From: Romanomermis culicivorax
Lineage: Eukaryota > Nematoda > Enoplea > Mermithida > Mermithidae
Length of the DNA: 64,000 nt
Direction: 5' to 3'
Assembly (NCBI GenBank): GCA_963922205.1
Contig: CAWUHX010000007.1
Span: forward strand, 434,001 to 498,000
Shown: positions 23,951-34,633 of the stretch, one piece after another
How positions within the stretch are numbered: the first letter of the stretch is position 1
How the letters are laid out: every line of letters starts with the position of its first letter
The notes under the pieces: generated by a model
Databases searched by the model: none
Seen by the model: the letters and a program-made list of their open reading frames with translations, nothing else
What the model was told of the DNA's origin: nothing
Position numbers and translations under genes: made by a program

Positions 23951-24407
23951 CTGCAAGCGAAGAATAAAGGTCAGTGCAGCTGAACTGCGAAATTCGATCG
24001 GAAAGTTCATCAGATTGCGCTCACTGTAAATAATCTTAAGTTTCTTAATGGATATCGGTCGAAATTGCGACAAAATGTGCTACAAAGACGACGTGACCTC
24101 AAGACGTCATCGGCGAATATTTTCGGAAAATTTTACTCTTGGCAACCCTTCAGCGTTAAAGCAGATAATGTCTTCAAAATTTTTTGTACACATAGGTTGT
24201 TACCGTAAAATTTTCTGAGTCATAGATGACGGTACTGACGCATGTCCAGTTACAATGGCCCCTGGTTCAGCATAACATGACAGAATATGGCATAGACCAT
24301 ACATGTAATACGGGATCTCCAACTGAATTTTGGTTTTCCCCAACAAAACCCTTCCCCAAATGGGTTGAACGTTGAGAAATATCTACTTTTTTCTATTCCG
24401 ACTTTAA

Positions 24408-24621
24408 AGGGCCATTTATACTTGCCTTTTCCGACGGAACGGAATGCAACCGACGGAACGTACATAGGTTTGGTCGATTGCAACCGATGGAACGTAGTTC
24501 TGTTAGAGGTTTTCGTCGGTCGTTTTCCGCAGATGCTTTCCGACCAAAAGTGGATTTCTGGCTGAACGTTTCAAGCTGTTGACGATCCGTTCCGCCGAAA
24601 AAGGCAAGTGTAAATGGCCCT
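24408..24621. mobile_element. MITE with AGGGCCATTTATACTTGCC TIRs, TAA target duplication
   Basis: A 214-bp element with inverted ends AGGGCCATTTATACTTGCC is flanked by TAA on both sides (24,405-24,407 and 24,622-24,624). The interior repeats a CCGACGGAACG motif. A 3-bp TWA duplication suggests a PIF/Harbinger-type non-autonomous element. It sits in the first long intron of gene A. Confidence 0.65.
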
Positions 24622-24624
24622 TAA

Positions 24625-26351
24625 ATCATGGAATCCCCCTTCCTCTACGAGACCCGATACTCCCCCACCCAACCTAGCCGGGGTATTACATATATGGAAT
24701 AGGCAGAATGTTATTTAATTCTTGATTTCATGAGTTAGAAAAATTTCTGTCTTGCGATCAATTATAGTTGATTCATTTTAATGAACGCAAGAAAGTCCAA
24801 AAAATTCTGTAGACGGGTGATGACCATGTATCGTGAGCCAAATTTTTTTTTCAAATTGCATTCTAACCACACTCAATCTGATAAAAAAAAGACGGCCGCG
24901 TACGCAGGTTACCTATTTTGTATAAGCATTTTCATTTCTGATGCTCACTTAGAAAAAATGGAGTAAGGCACATGGAATTTTTGGAAGTTAACTATTAGTT
25001 GCTATAAAGAACACCTTCTATAGTCAACTTTTTCCCCATGAGAAACGGAAGAAAAATCTCATGCTAATAGTGAACAACCTGCGCACGCGGCCGCCATTTT
25101 TTTTTCAGATTGACTGTATCAGTCAGGACTACTTGAAAAGAGACAATGTTGGCATGAAATGAACGGTCATCACCTGCCTACGGATTTCTTTGGACTTCTT
25201 TGCTTTTCGGCGCTTATCTGAAAATGAACAGAGTATAGTAAGTTCAACTTGTAAATTCACTACTTTTTGGAATTTGAATCTGATGTCGGCATTTCTCTTC
25301 AGCTTTCAGTTTTCTTCTGCAGGCTGTCATACAATTGTCACAAAATATTGGAATGTATCATCGTAAATTTAATTTTTTTCCGGAAAGTAGTCAAAATCAT
25401 TTAAACAAGTCCCTATTGAAGAAAAGATAAGAGAATACTACCCAGTTAAAAATTCATAGGCTTTTCTCACGCACCTACTGACACCAAAAGTCAAAAATCA
25501 AGTGGTTTTTAATTCTGCTGACTAATTCTTGTCATCAGAATGCGACCAATGCAGAAGCTCTAATCCACAACTATTCAATTCAGAAAAAAGGTTTTCCGTG
25601 CTTTTGTCCTGGACAATAAATTTTTAGCCAAACAATGTTTTTTGGTCGCAAAATTATTCTGTGCGTGACTATACTATTTCAGGTTTTCGCCAATTCGAAG
25701 ATGTTGAGGGGTCGTTCGGTAGCCTCGGTCCTCATTAAGAAGTATAGAAAGGCCAGAACGCCTTTCAGAGTCCACGGAAGTTAAATTTCCGACAAAATAG
25801 ACACACGCTATTGACATTTTTTGTCGTTCCATAAAAAGTTATCGATGCTTTGGATGAATATACAGATTATCATTGGATGCAGACATCTTAACATCATGAC
25901 ATAGAAATCTCGCAACAGTGCTAACACTAGCGATCGAAAATTTCTGATGAGGATCATAAATTTCTATAATAATTACTGTTTGGTTAATCCAGTAAATTTC
26001 TAGCCTGCTATTTGTTACTCAACTGAAATAACAAATCGTCTTGAAATGTTTCAAGTAGGTCAAATATAGATTGGTTCTAGTTTTGAAAATGATGGATACT
26101 AAAAACTGTCAAATGCGTTGTTTTTTTCTCGCTTGGCATTACCGTTCCAATCTAGTCGGCCGCTAGGATTGATCATTTGGCCTTTCAAGGGTATAAAAAC
26201 CGTTGGTATTGATCCTTGATGTTTATTACGGTTAAAGAACGGTACGACGTGACAATCATCTGTAAAAATAAAGTATTTTTTCGACGTTCAGAATGACTCA
26301 GGATGTGAAGTTATTCAAAACAAAACGGAGTTTTCGCAAAAGCTCTCTTCG
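24625..26351. other. Gene A intron, no gene seen
   Basis: AT-rich sequence without a supportable exon. A GC-rich CGCGGCCGCCATTTTTTTTT stretch near 25,086 echoes GACGGCCGCGTACGCAGG at about 24,892 in inverse orientation, so a small inverted-repeat relic is possible. Confidence 0.35.
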
Positions 26352-28081
26352 GGCCCTATCATACTTCGCGGCGCCGGTTGTCCTATTCATATTAACAAGC
26401 AGCGCCAATTTTTTACTTTTGTATTTTGCTCTTCTCAAAAAATGTGTATTGCTCGTCTCGACAAATGCAAAATACGAAAAATGCAAAAAAGATGAAAAAT
26501 ACGAAAAAAATCGAAAAATAAAAAGCGCGGAAGAAAAATAAAAATCAATCATTCCTGCGCGGTGCAGATAGAAGCTTGCAAAAAAGCCTAGTCTAAAGAT
26601 TTTACTCTCTTGCTTCAATTTGCTTCTCATTCCAACGATTAATAGCTCTTGAACTGCTGAGAAATATCAATTTATATAAATTGATTTTGAAAAATTGAAT
26701 ATATATACACGATTATTCATTCACATATGTGCTATATACAGGATCCAGATCTGATCTGGGTCCGGTCCGACCTGCTGTTAAGATCCAGATTCAAAGTGAA
26801 TCCATCTCCTTTCCTTAGTATTCGGGAAATCGGGACGTTCAGGGAATAGAGACTAATGCATTTTTCGGGGAAATAAATTTATATATTATTCGGGGAATCG
26901 GGACCTACGGGGAATATGAACTTTCGAACAATTGGGATATTTGCGGAAAAGGGACGTTGGGGAAATAAAGACACAATCAAAATGTGCGAGTACACTTGCT
27001 GTAGGAACATGTTTACACCTACTTTGCATACTCATAATTTTTACACATTATAATGTCTTCATTGCAAATTGAGTGATCAACTTCTTAGTAAATTTTCATT
27101 GAAAATTAAGTAATCAATTTGGTAAAATAATTTGACAAGTGTAAAAATTCACCATTTAAGTGAAAAATATGATTCAACTACATGTATAGATGTCACAGTA
27201 TGCAACAATATGTTACAGCAACAGTGCAGCACCGCGCGGTGACGTATGACAGGAGCGCGGTACCGCGCGGCGCCCATCGAGTTTCAACTGAACCGAAATT
27301 TTCGAACAAGTTATGTGTTCTAAAGTTGCAGCATACCGTTGTTATAACATATTGTTGCATACTGTGACATCTAACCATATAGTTGAATCATATTTTTCAC
27401 TTGAGTGTTGAATTCCCTTTTCCGCAAATATCCCAATTGTCCGAAAGTTCATATTCCCCGTAGGTCCCGATTCCCCGAATAATGAATAAATTTATTTCCC
27501 CGAAAAATGCATTAGTCTCTATTCCCTGAACGTCCCGATTTCCCGAATACTAAGGAAAGGAGATTGATCCACTTTGAATCTGGGTCCTAAACAGCAGGTC
27601 TGACCGGACCCAGATCAGATCTGGATCCTGTATATAGCACATATGTGAATGAATAAAGTGTATATATATTCAGTTTTTCAAAACCAATTTATATAAATTG
27701 ATGTTTCTCAGCAGTTCAAGAGCTATTAATCGTTGAAATAATGAGCAAATTGAAGCAAGAGCCCAAAATCTTTAGACTAGGCCTTTTTGCAAGCTTCTAT
27801 CTGCACCGTGCAGGAATGATTGATTTCTTTTTTTGCGCTTTTTATTTTTCGATTTTTTTCGTATTTTTCATCTTTTCCGCATTTATCGAGACGAGCAATA
27901 CACATTTTTTGAGAAGAGCAAAATCCAAAAGTAAAAAAGTGGCGCCATGCCGCCCGGTACCACGTGGCGAAGTATGACAAGCCACCGTGCAGCACCGTGC
28001 GGCGCCGTTTGTTAGTATGAATAGGTTAACTGGCGCTGCGCGGTACTGCGTGGTACCTCGTGGCGAGGTATGACAGGGCCT
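26352..28081. mobile_element. Large palindromic element (1.7 kb) with GGCCCT...AGGGCC termini
   Basis: The left arm (26,352-27,221) is the inverse of the right arm (27,333-28,081) along almost its whole length. Matching tracts include CTATATACAGGATCCAGATC and CCCGATTTCCCGAATACTAA. The left arm carries an extra ~200 bp at about 26,965-27,165. The ~110-bp centre holds a fragment of the same GCGCGGCGCC-type sequence found in the MITE at 12,555-12,772, whose termini it also shares. It has no coding capacity. It appears to be a composite or foldback relative of that MITE, inside gene A's first long intron. Confidence 0.7.
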
Positions 28082-29185
28082 TTAGAATCGTGCACAAACT
28101 TCTACGAAAAGGTGTCAGAATTATCGCATATGAGCAAGAAAAACATTTTACAACATTCTAATAGAATGACGTTCAATTTTTCATAAGAAAGTTTAGAATG
28201 AATTGCTACCTCAAGTAACATCGCAAAAAGTTGTGTAACTAATTGATCACACTAAGGAATTCATAAGGATCCGATGCCATTGTATATTTGGCAGAGAAGC
28301 TGGTCTAACTAGAGATCAAGATAGTGCATGCTGAGTATTCTGGCGTCAAGTTTGCCACTAACTCTGTTGACAGTGCTTAACTGTGCTATACGTTCAGGTT
28401 TAGAGGCTGACGTGTTTTTTCCTCCAAATGAGATTGCTGTTATTTAAATTAACAGAACAACTTTTCTTGGATTGTGTCATATTTTTATAATTACTGGTGT
28501 GCTCTTGACTCCATTAATGCTTGCAGATTGACTATGAAATATGAACATGTAACTCAAGGTAATTATGGCAAAAATAATTTCGGAAAATAGTTGATAGGGT
28601 ATCGGCACTCAATCTGATCCGGTCACACTAACAAAATACAGAGTTCATATAATATTTGCATTGTCGGAATCTCTAGGGAAGCAGTATTATGGTGAGCTGA
28701 AGTTTATCACACTGATACCAAAGATTTCAAATTATGGAAATCAACAAACGAGTTTAATACAGTGCTATTACAAAAAGGTCCATTAACTGATGATGGTTAA
28801 ATCAAGTAGGCTTCTTAGGGGCCTGTTGAGCATTACGACCTATTTTGATTAATTGCAGGAGGATCTGTATTTTTTCATCATTAATTTTTGAGATCAGCTG
28901 AATCAGACGAGATTAGCATTGCGAGTTGATCAAAGTTGTGCTTCTAACCTCAAGTTTTTCTTTTACGAGCTTCTCTAAATTATAAACGTTTTCCGGTGCT
29001 GCACATTACATCAAAACGAAAAACAGAAAAATTATTGTCAGAAAAATCACTCCTCAGTAATAAGTCGCCTTGCAAAGATAATTTTTGTTCTTCCGGAAAT
29101 CTGACAGAAAATTTATTCAAGTAAGTCGAAACTCATTTGGAAGATTCATCACGAAACAGTCGTAAATGGAGGAGTTTCCATTTCT
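28082..29185. other. Gene A intron, no gene seen
   Basis: About 1.1 kb of AT-rich sequence with no exon, RNA gene or repeat that I can support. Confidence 0.35.
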
Positions 29186-29432
29186 ATAGTCTGTTTTTCT
29201 TGAAATGCTTCCAAATAATGAATGTGGAAAGCAAGTAGTATTCCAGATTTTCGCGATTTTCTGATAAACAATATATCATAAAGGACTGGAAATTTGTGAG
29301 CATTCTGACCTAACCTTTACCAATTTTTCGAGTGAAAAATTTTACAGTAATAACTTTATGTAAACGATTTTGACGACAATTCAGATTTGTGTCACTTTTC
29401 TACTTGGAAGCATTTTATAAAAAACAGACTAT
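29186..29432. mobile_element. MITE, TATAGTCTG family, copy 3
   Basis: Full-length copy starting ATAGTCTGTTTTTCTTGAAA and ending GCATTTTATAAAAAACAGAC then TAT. It is nearly collinear with the copy at 8,853-9,099. It lies in gene A's first intron, about 95 bp from the exon 1 donor. Confidence 0.7.
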
Positions 29433-29526
29433 GGGATGTTCGTTCTTTGCATGTCAAGTCAGCATCAGTTGCTAGCGGGCATGGAGATTTCTTCTGAGTA
29501 TGGCTTCAGTGCAATAAATGGCTCAC

Positions 29527-29821
29527 CTACAGTACTAGCACACTGTCTTGTGTGTTGAAGAAAAACCGGCGAACTATTAGGGCACTGGCAGAAACACTGG
29601 TTGGCCCTTAGTGGGTAAGCTTGATAAGTCGAGCAGTACTTTGAATCACACTGCTGCTGAGCCACGTCCTCTTGGCTCAACGACTGGGTAATCTGCGCCA
29701 CCTGACTTGTACTGAAAATATCGCCGTCGTTGAACACTCTGGTCACGTTGAACGACATAGCCAGGCCGTAGTCCCATAATAAATAATAGCTTGTAATAAT
29801 TAGCGACAATAAAGTGACCAT
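29527..29821 (-). CDS. Gene A first coding exon: signal peptide and Cys-rich N-terminus, shavenoid-like
   Basis: ATG at 29,819-29,821 starts a hydrophobic leader (MVTLLSLIITSYYLL), followed by an Asn-glycosylation-like FNVT. The exon then gives a DGDIFS segment and a compact Cys cluster: QQCDSKYC, NQCFCQCPNSSPVF, RQCAST. A single DIF(T/S) block followed by CxCxCP...PVF...C is how I recall the N-terminus of shavenoid proteins. The donor GTAG then gtgag (29,522-29,526) leaves phase 1, matching the 23,950 acceptor. The frame runs on to a TGA at 29,465 if unspliced. The product would be a type I surface protein. Confidence 0.65.
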
Positions 29822-32406
29822 TAACGAGTTAATGTTTCTTTTGAGGAATTATAACATATTCGAGTAAATGATGTTTCATCCGCCATGTCGGCCAGAGAGT
29901 GCACCTTGCATTCCTAACTTTTATAATATGGAACGCTCTGCGTAAGATACTTGAAGTTGTCATAATTTCGTAGGCAATGGGTAAATACAAGAGCAAGAAG
30001 CGCATAAAACTGGAATTTCTCCTGTATGTGCACTTTCATAGTACACAAAAACAATGGTCTTTGCACAAAAGGAGCCAAAATTTTTTCATGGCAGTTAAGT
30101 TTGTGAAGGTATGTGACGATGATGTCGAACTTTCATTAACCAGATAATGCTGGCCTAATCTTCGACGTTATTTTCTACAGTAGTCGGCGGGGAAAAGTAG
30201 GTCTTCCTCGAAAAACGAGCAAACCAAAAGTTTTTTACCATTTGGCAAGGAAACCTGTGAACTTTCGGCAGAACACGCACACCACACAACTATCAATGCA
30301 TTATTTTTTGGATATTAAGGGCACGAGAACGGGCAAATGATAGGGTAAAGAGAAAATTTTTTCCCCGACAAACACTTTGATAATACAAGGAAAACGACGA
30401 TTTTAGTTGAAAGAGACAAAAATGTCAGTTAGGTTTTTGTCTCAGAATACGATCCGATTGGCAGATTCTTGTTGTTGTTTTTGACATTTTATTCTCTCGG
30501 CCAGGGGGGACAACAAAAAAACGAATATGCAACTGATAATCGAGGCGTTAATTTGCAGTTGTAATGATAATTAAAAAACTGGGTCCAACTTTACACGGAA
30601 TTTTCGCGAAAGGGAAAATTTTATACTCTGAAAGTGAAAACGTTACAAACGACAACACAAAAATTTAATTATAGAACCAATATCACGCTACTTTTGATTT
30701 GGACAGAACTTTTGATCATTTGATTTTTGCATTTGGCCAGGATCTATTTTACAAAGACTGCTAAGTTCGTACTCAGCTATACCGATATTTTTTGCAGTCG
30801 AGCTGAGACAGCTTTAATTTGTACATGCTTTAGCGTTTAGAAGTCGAAAAGATCGAATTAAGATTGATCTGAGCTTGAGCTCGATAATCCTCTTTAGTAA
30901 AATCGAGCCCAGACTATTGGAAAAATTAGCAACTTGTCTATTCATCTTTCGTAGATGACAAAATTTTTCTCATTGGCTGTAAATAAGCTTACTATAGTGT
31001 GTTTTTAATAAAATGCTTCCACTAAGAAAAACGACACAAATCAGTCCTGTCGTCAAAACCGTTTATATAAAGCACTCTATAAAACCTTTTGCTCTAAAAA
31101 TTGTTAAGGCTGAGGTCAGTATGCTCACAAGTTTCCAGTCCTATACGATATATTGTTCATCAGCAAATCGTGAAAATCTGAAATACTACTTGCTTTCCAC
31201 TTTCATTATTTAGATGCATTTCAAGAAAAACAGACTATAATTTCCGTGTTGAAGACGTACTTTAGTGGTTTGCTACACCTACTACTTCAATATGGATATA
31301 GTGTAGTTGTATCTGATTTTCCTGTTTGTTTAAGACAAAATTACAAAAATGAAAAATGTTTTCAAATTGGTTTTCCCTGAACTTTGACTTCGCAAGTTTC
31401 TGCACCAAAATTGCGTTTAGGGTCAACTGAATTAACTGTAAAATTCATGTCACTGTACGATGTATGATTCAGCAGAAAATTACAAAGATACGAAATAATA
31501 CTTGTTTTTTGGTTTCAATCTTAGAAGCATTTTAAAAAACCGACAGATTTTTTTATGACGCCAATTAGTCGCCGTAGAAACATTTAATGTCTTTGAGTGT
31601 TACGTACAGTGAAGAACTTAAGAAGAAAAATTCAATTAAGAAAATTTGCTTGCAGAATTAAGAAAATTTGCTTGCTCGCAGAGTAAAATTTCGACATAGA
31701 TTCTAATGAGATTCACAGAATTCGTTGTGCGCTATCAATTCAAGTACATAAATAACAAAAAGCCGTCTTTCTAACTGTAATTTTTACCGAGTTAGTAGCC
31801 GAATTTACGTATCGTGTTGAGGTCAATCAAGTTCTTTAGACTGAGCCTCATTTTTTCAGAACATTTACCAAAAATTTCCGTGCTCACTTTTGAGGTAACG
31901 TACGTGTGTCAGTATGTATAGACTGCTTTGTATGAGATGCGTATAAAAAGTGAAAAACAACTGAAAGTAACACTGTCGCCAGAATCGTTTGCACAATACT
32001 TTCATTGCGTGATTTTTTATGCGGGGTGTCTAAAAAAGCCTACCCCTAATACTTTTCTATAACTTTGCTTCTGTTCACTTTTTAACAAGCGGTCTTTTGC
32101 ATTACGTACGCACACCACTCAAATACCTATGGGGAAGTTTTGGTTCTGTTTCATGATCCGTAAAGTCAATAACTTAAATTTAAGTAAAAGCATTTTTGCG
32201 TTGTAATTTTCAAAGTTTTTTCATGCGCAAGTCAACAGTTTTGCAACAGACCATTAAGATTCTCAAATGCATACAGTTTACTGTAGAAAGAGTTGGAATC
32301 GGTTATTTTGCGCTTGTTTCTGCTGTATTAAATTTTGAATAATTTTGATTCATGCCACATGAAATTTTTACTCGTTTAATTGAAAATATTGGTAATTAGA
32401 GCTCTA
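29822..32406. other. Region upstream of gene A; no gene seen apart from a MITE
   Basis: This presumably holds the gene A promoter and 5' UTR, but I see no decisive core promoter. It contains the MITE at 30,993-31,239 and a MITE-like fragment near 31,500-31,550. The rest is AT-rich without a coding signal. Confidence 0.35.
30993..31239. mobile_element. MITE, TATAGTCTG family, copy 4 (inverted)
   Basis: A full-length copy in the opposite orientation, starting TATAGTGTGTTTTTAATAAA and ending GCATTTCAAGAAAAACAGAC then TATA. Internal CAGTCCTATACGATATATTG matches the complement of the other copies. The 66-codon open frame across it is not a gene. Confidence 0.65.
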
Positions 32407-32543
32407 TTCTGAAGTTAAAAATCTTAGGATTTTTGTCACCCACAATCGGTGATAGTCAGCGATTCTAAGGAATGAATAGAATGAATGGGCACTTTGCAGA
32501 AAGTCATATTCAGAAGTGAAAAACCCCTAGGTGTGAAAAAACT
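32407..32543. repeat. Left part of a 103-bp tandem repeat split by the Polinton
   Basis: One complete unit (32,441-32,543) and the tail of a preceding one are present. The next unit is found right after the Polinton (45,167-45,268), in the same orientation. Shared sequence includes GATTCTAAGGAATGAATAGA and CTTTGCAG. The original array was thus cut at a unit junction. Confidence 0.65.
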
Positions 32544-32549
32544 GACAAT
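32544..32549. repeat. Target-site duplication GACAAT, left
   Basis: The 6-bp GACAAT directly precedes the AGTGGTAAGG terminus and is repeated at 45,167-45,172, directly after the ACTACT terminus. Six base pairs is the standard Polinton duplication length. Confidence 0.75.
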
Positions 32550-32882
32550 AGTGGTAAGGCCGGACTATATAGGTCGTATGGTTAAGCATATCCCTATCTT
32601 TTGTGTAGGACCTATAATTTTTCATTTTTGGTCGATTTATAGGTTATATGGTAAGCATATACCTACGATTTTTTTGTCGATTTATAGGTCATATGGTAAA
32701 ACATACAGGTTCTGGAGTTACCATAATGATAGAATTATGGTAATATTTGGATTATGGTAATAGTAGAGTTAGGGTAATAGATGTGTTACTGTAGGTGGAA
32801 AAAAATTGATGTTGAACAAAAAATGGAAAAAAGAAAACTAAAGTGAACAAAAACTGAAAATGAAATAAAAAACGAAAAAGAA
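32550..32882. repeat. Polinton left terminal inverted repeat
   Basis: It matches the inverse of 44,838-45,166 through tracts such as TAAGCATATCCCTATCTTTT and GTGTAGGACCTATAATT. The TIR has internal near-repeats of a GTCGATTTATAGGT unit. The inner border is approximate. Alignment fades beyond the AAAACTAAAGTGAACAAAAA tract. Confidence 0.7.
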
Positions 32883-33870
32883 AGCATCTCAAAAATTTTC
32901 GCCCCTGAACCGCCTTTAACAAAAAGCACCACCTGCAGGCATAAATATGATCGGAGGTCACATTCCTTAGCAATTGTTCCAGTCAGTAGTTGTCAGATTG
33001 GTCAGCAATGGTCTGTTCTATAAGTAAAATTTTAAAAAAGTCTATACACAATGAAACATCATTCCTACGGGTTCATAGGTATAAAGTCGATTGCCCATGG
33101 AAAAATGACCAAAAAAGGTCTGTTATAGAAAAATGACCAGAATGAGCCTGGTATAGAAAAAGCATGTAGAAAACTTGGAGATCTTGGAGCATTTAAAAAA
33201 ATCTTTATGTAACAAAAGGAAAAACTTTAAATCAACATACCAATTTTGTTTTATTGTGGAATAATTATTTAGTCCAACCATAAGGAAATGTACAAAAATT
33301 ACATTTATCATATACTACCCTAAATTTTTTCAAAGTTTTATGAGTAACAACTTTACGATCTTGCTGGCACTCAGTGCAAAGACTGTGCACATTTACTTCT
33401 TCTTGTCCATTGTTTTTCACAAAAGCGAAAACCATTCATCGCAGTGAATGAAAATTGACTTTTTTCATTGCATCTGACGACAGAGTAATCCCTCGAACTT
33501 TGATGAGATGATGGTATTGTTCAGTAGATGGGCTGTATACTTTGTAAGCATGATTCTTAGGACCTCCACTAACAAACTCTGTAATGTAAGAGCCAGGGCC
33601 ATATTCACATAACTCATCAGTCATTTCACCTAAATACCATCCTGTCGGTACTTGATATTGTTGTTTGTCTACTGTTGACAAACAAATAATACTGTCCATA
33701 TCAAAATACAATACTTTACTTTTTAATCGATCGATGTAAGAATATAACATCAGTCTAGCCTAGGCAGTAGTATGGGCTGCTATAATGGCATTTGTATTAC
33801 CCATAACCTCAGCAAAATCATCATGTTGACAGTAGGTTGTTGACACTAGTTGCTCATTGATTAATCGAAC

Positions 33871-34191
33871 TGTTGTGTGGGTCAGTAGGTTTATCCTCTA
33901 CTGGCGACCCACACATACAATGATGTTGCCGAGGTATCTGCTACCATGGCCAATTTGCATAATTTATTCATAAAGAATAAGATGGTATAAAACAGGACCA
34001 AAAGGAGGCGATAAGAGACAAATGAATAGTTGGCCAAAGGCCCAACTATTTATACACAAAAAAGATGCTCACGTAAAATTTACATAGCCCGCGGTGGGCG
34101 AAAAATAATACAACAAAAACGTAAGCATAATTTGTATGCCCAAAAACTATATGCACATGCACCAGCATGATGTGCACGTGCAAACACATCA
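33871..34191 (-). repeat. 3' LTR of the nested gypsy element
   Basis: It shares long tracts with 39,441-39,750, such as GGTCAGTAGGTTTATCCTCT and AATGAATAGTTGGCCAAAGG. It is 321 bp and carries a short insertion relative to its partner. Confidence 0.8.
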
Positions 34192-34204
34192 CTGTCCCCT
34201 TCTT
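34192..34204 (-). other. Polypurine tract of the gypsy element
   Basis: On the minus strand AAGAAGGGGACAG directly abuts the TGATGT start of the 3' LTR. This is the expected position of the plus-strand primer. Confidence 0.65.
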
Positions 34205-34633
34205 GAAATGTCTTCAACCGGGTGAAAATCATCTCGGAGCATGACCTCGGGTCGGGCATGTGGAGCATCATAGTTCAGGGATCTGTTCAGGGTTATCATC
34301 CGCTGGAATGTTCAATACAATCCATGTATAATATTTTGGCATGCATCGTGCATCCCAGATGTTGCTGTCGAAAAGTTTGAAAACATAATCCCTGATAATG
34401 TCAACAACTTTGATAACATTGGAATAAGGCGACTCCCCCTTCTCTGTAAGGCTGGCTGGTCATCGGACGCGGACTTTGTTGCCAATATTGTACAATGGAT
34501 TTCGACAATGAGGTTTCAATTGCTTTGGTTGACGTCTTTCCTCAAAGGGAACGTTTTGTTTTGGCTTTTTTGGTTGTGGGGGGAGGGTAGGCTAACTGAT
34601 GCTTTGACATTGCTCAAATGGTAGATGGGCACA

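Noticed and set aside
26298..27995. Pairs of similar ORFs on opposite strands.
   Set aside because: They arise from the two arms of the large palindrome and contain low-complexity sequence, not a protein family.
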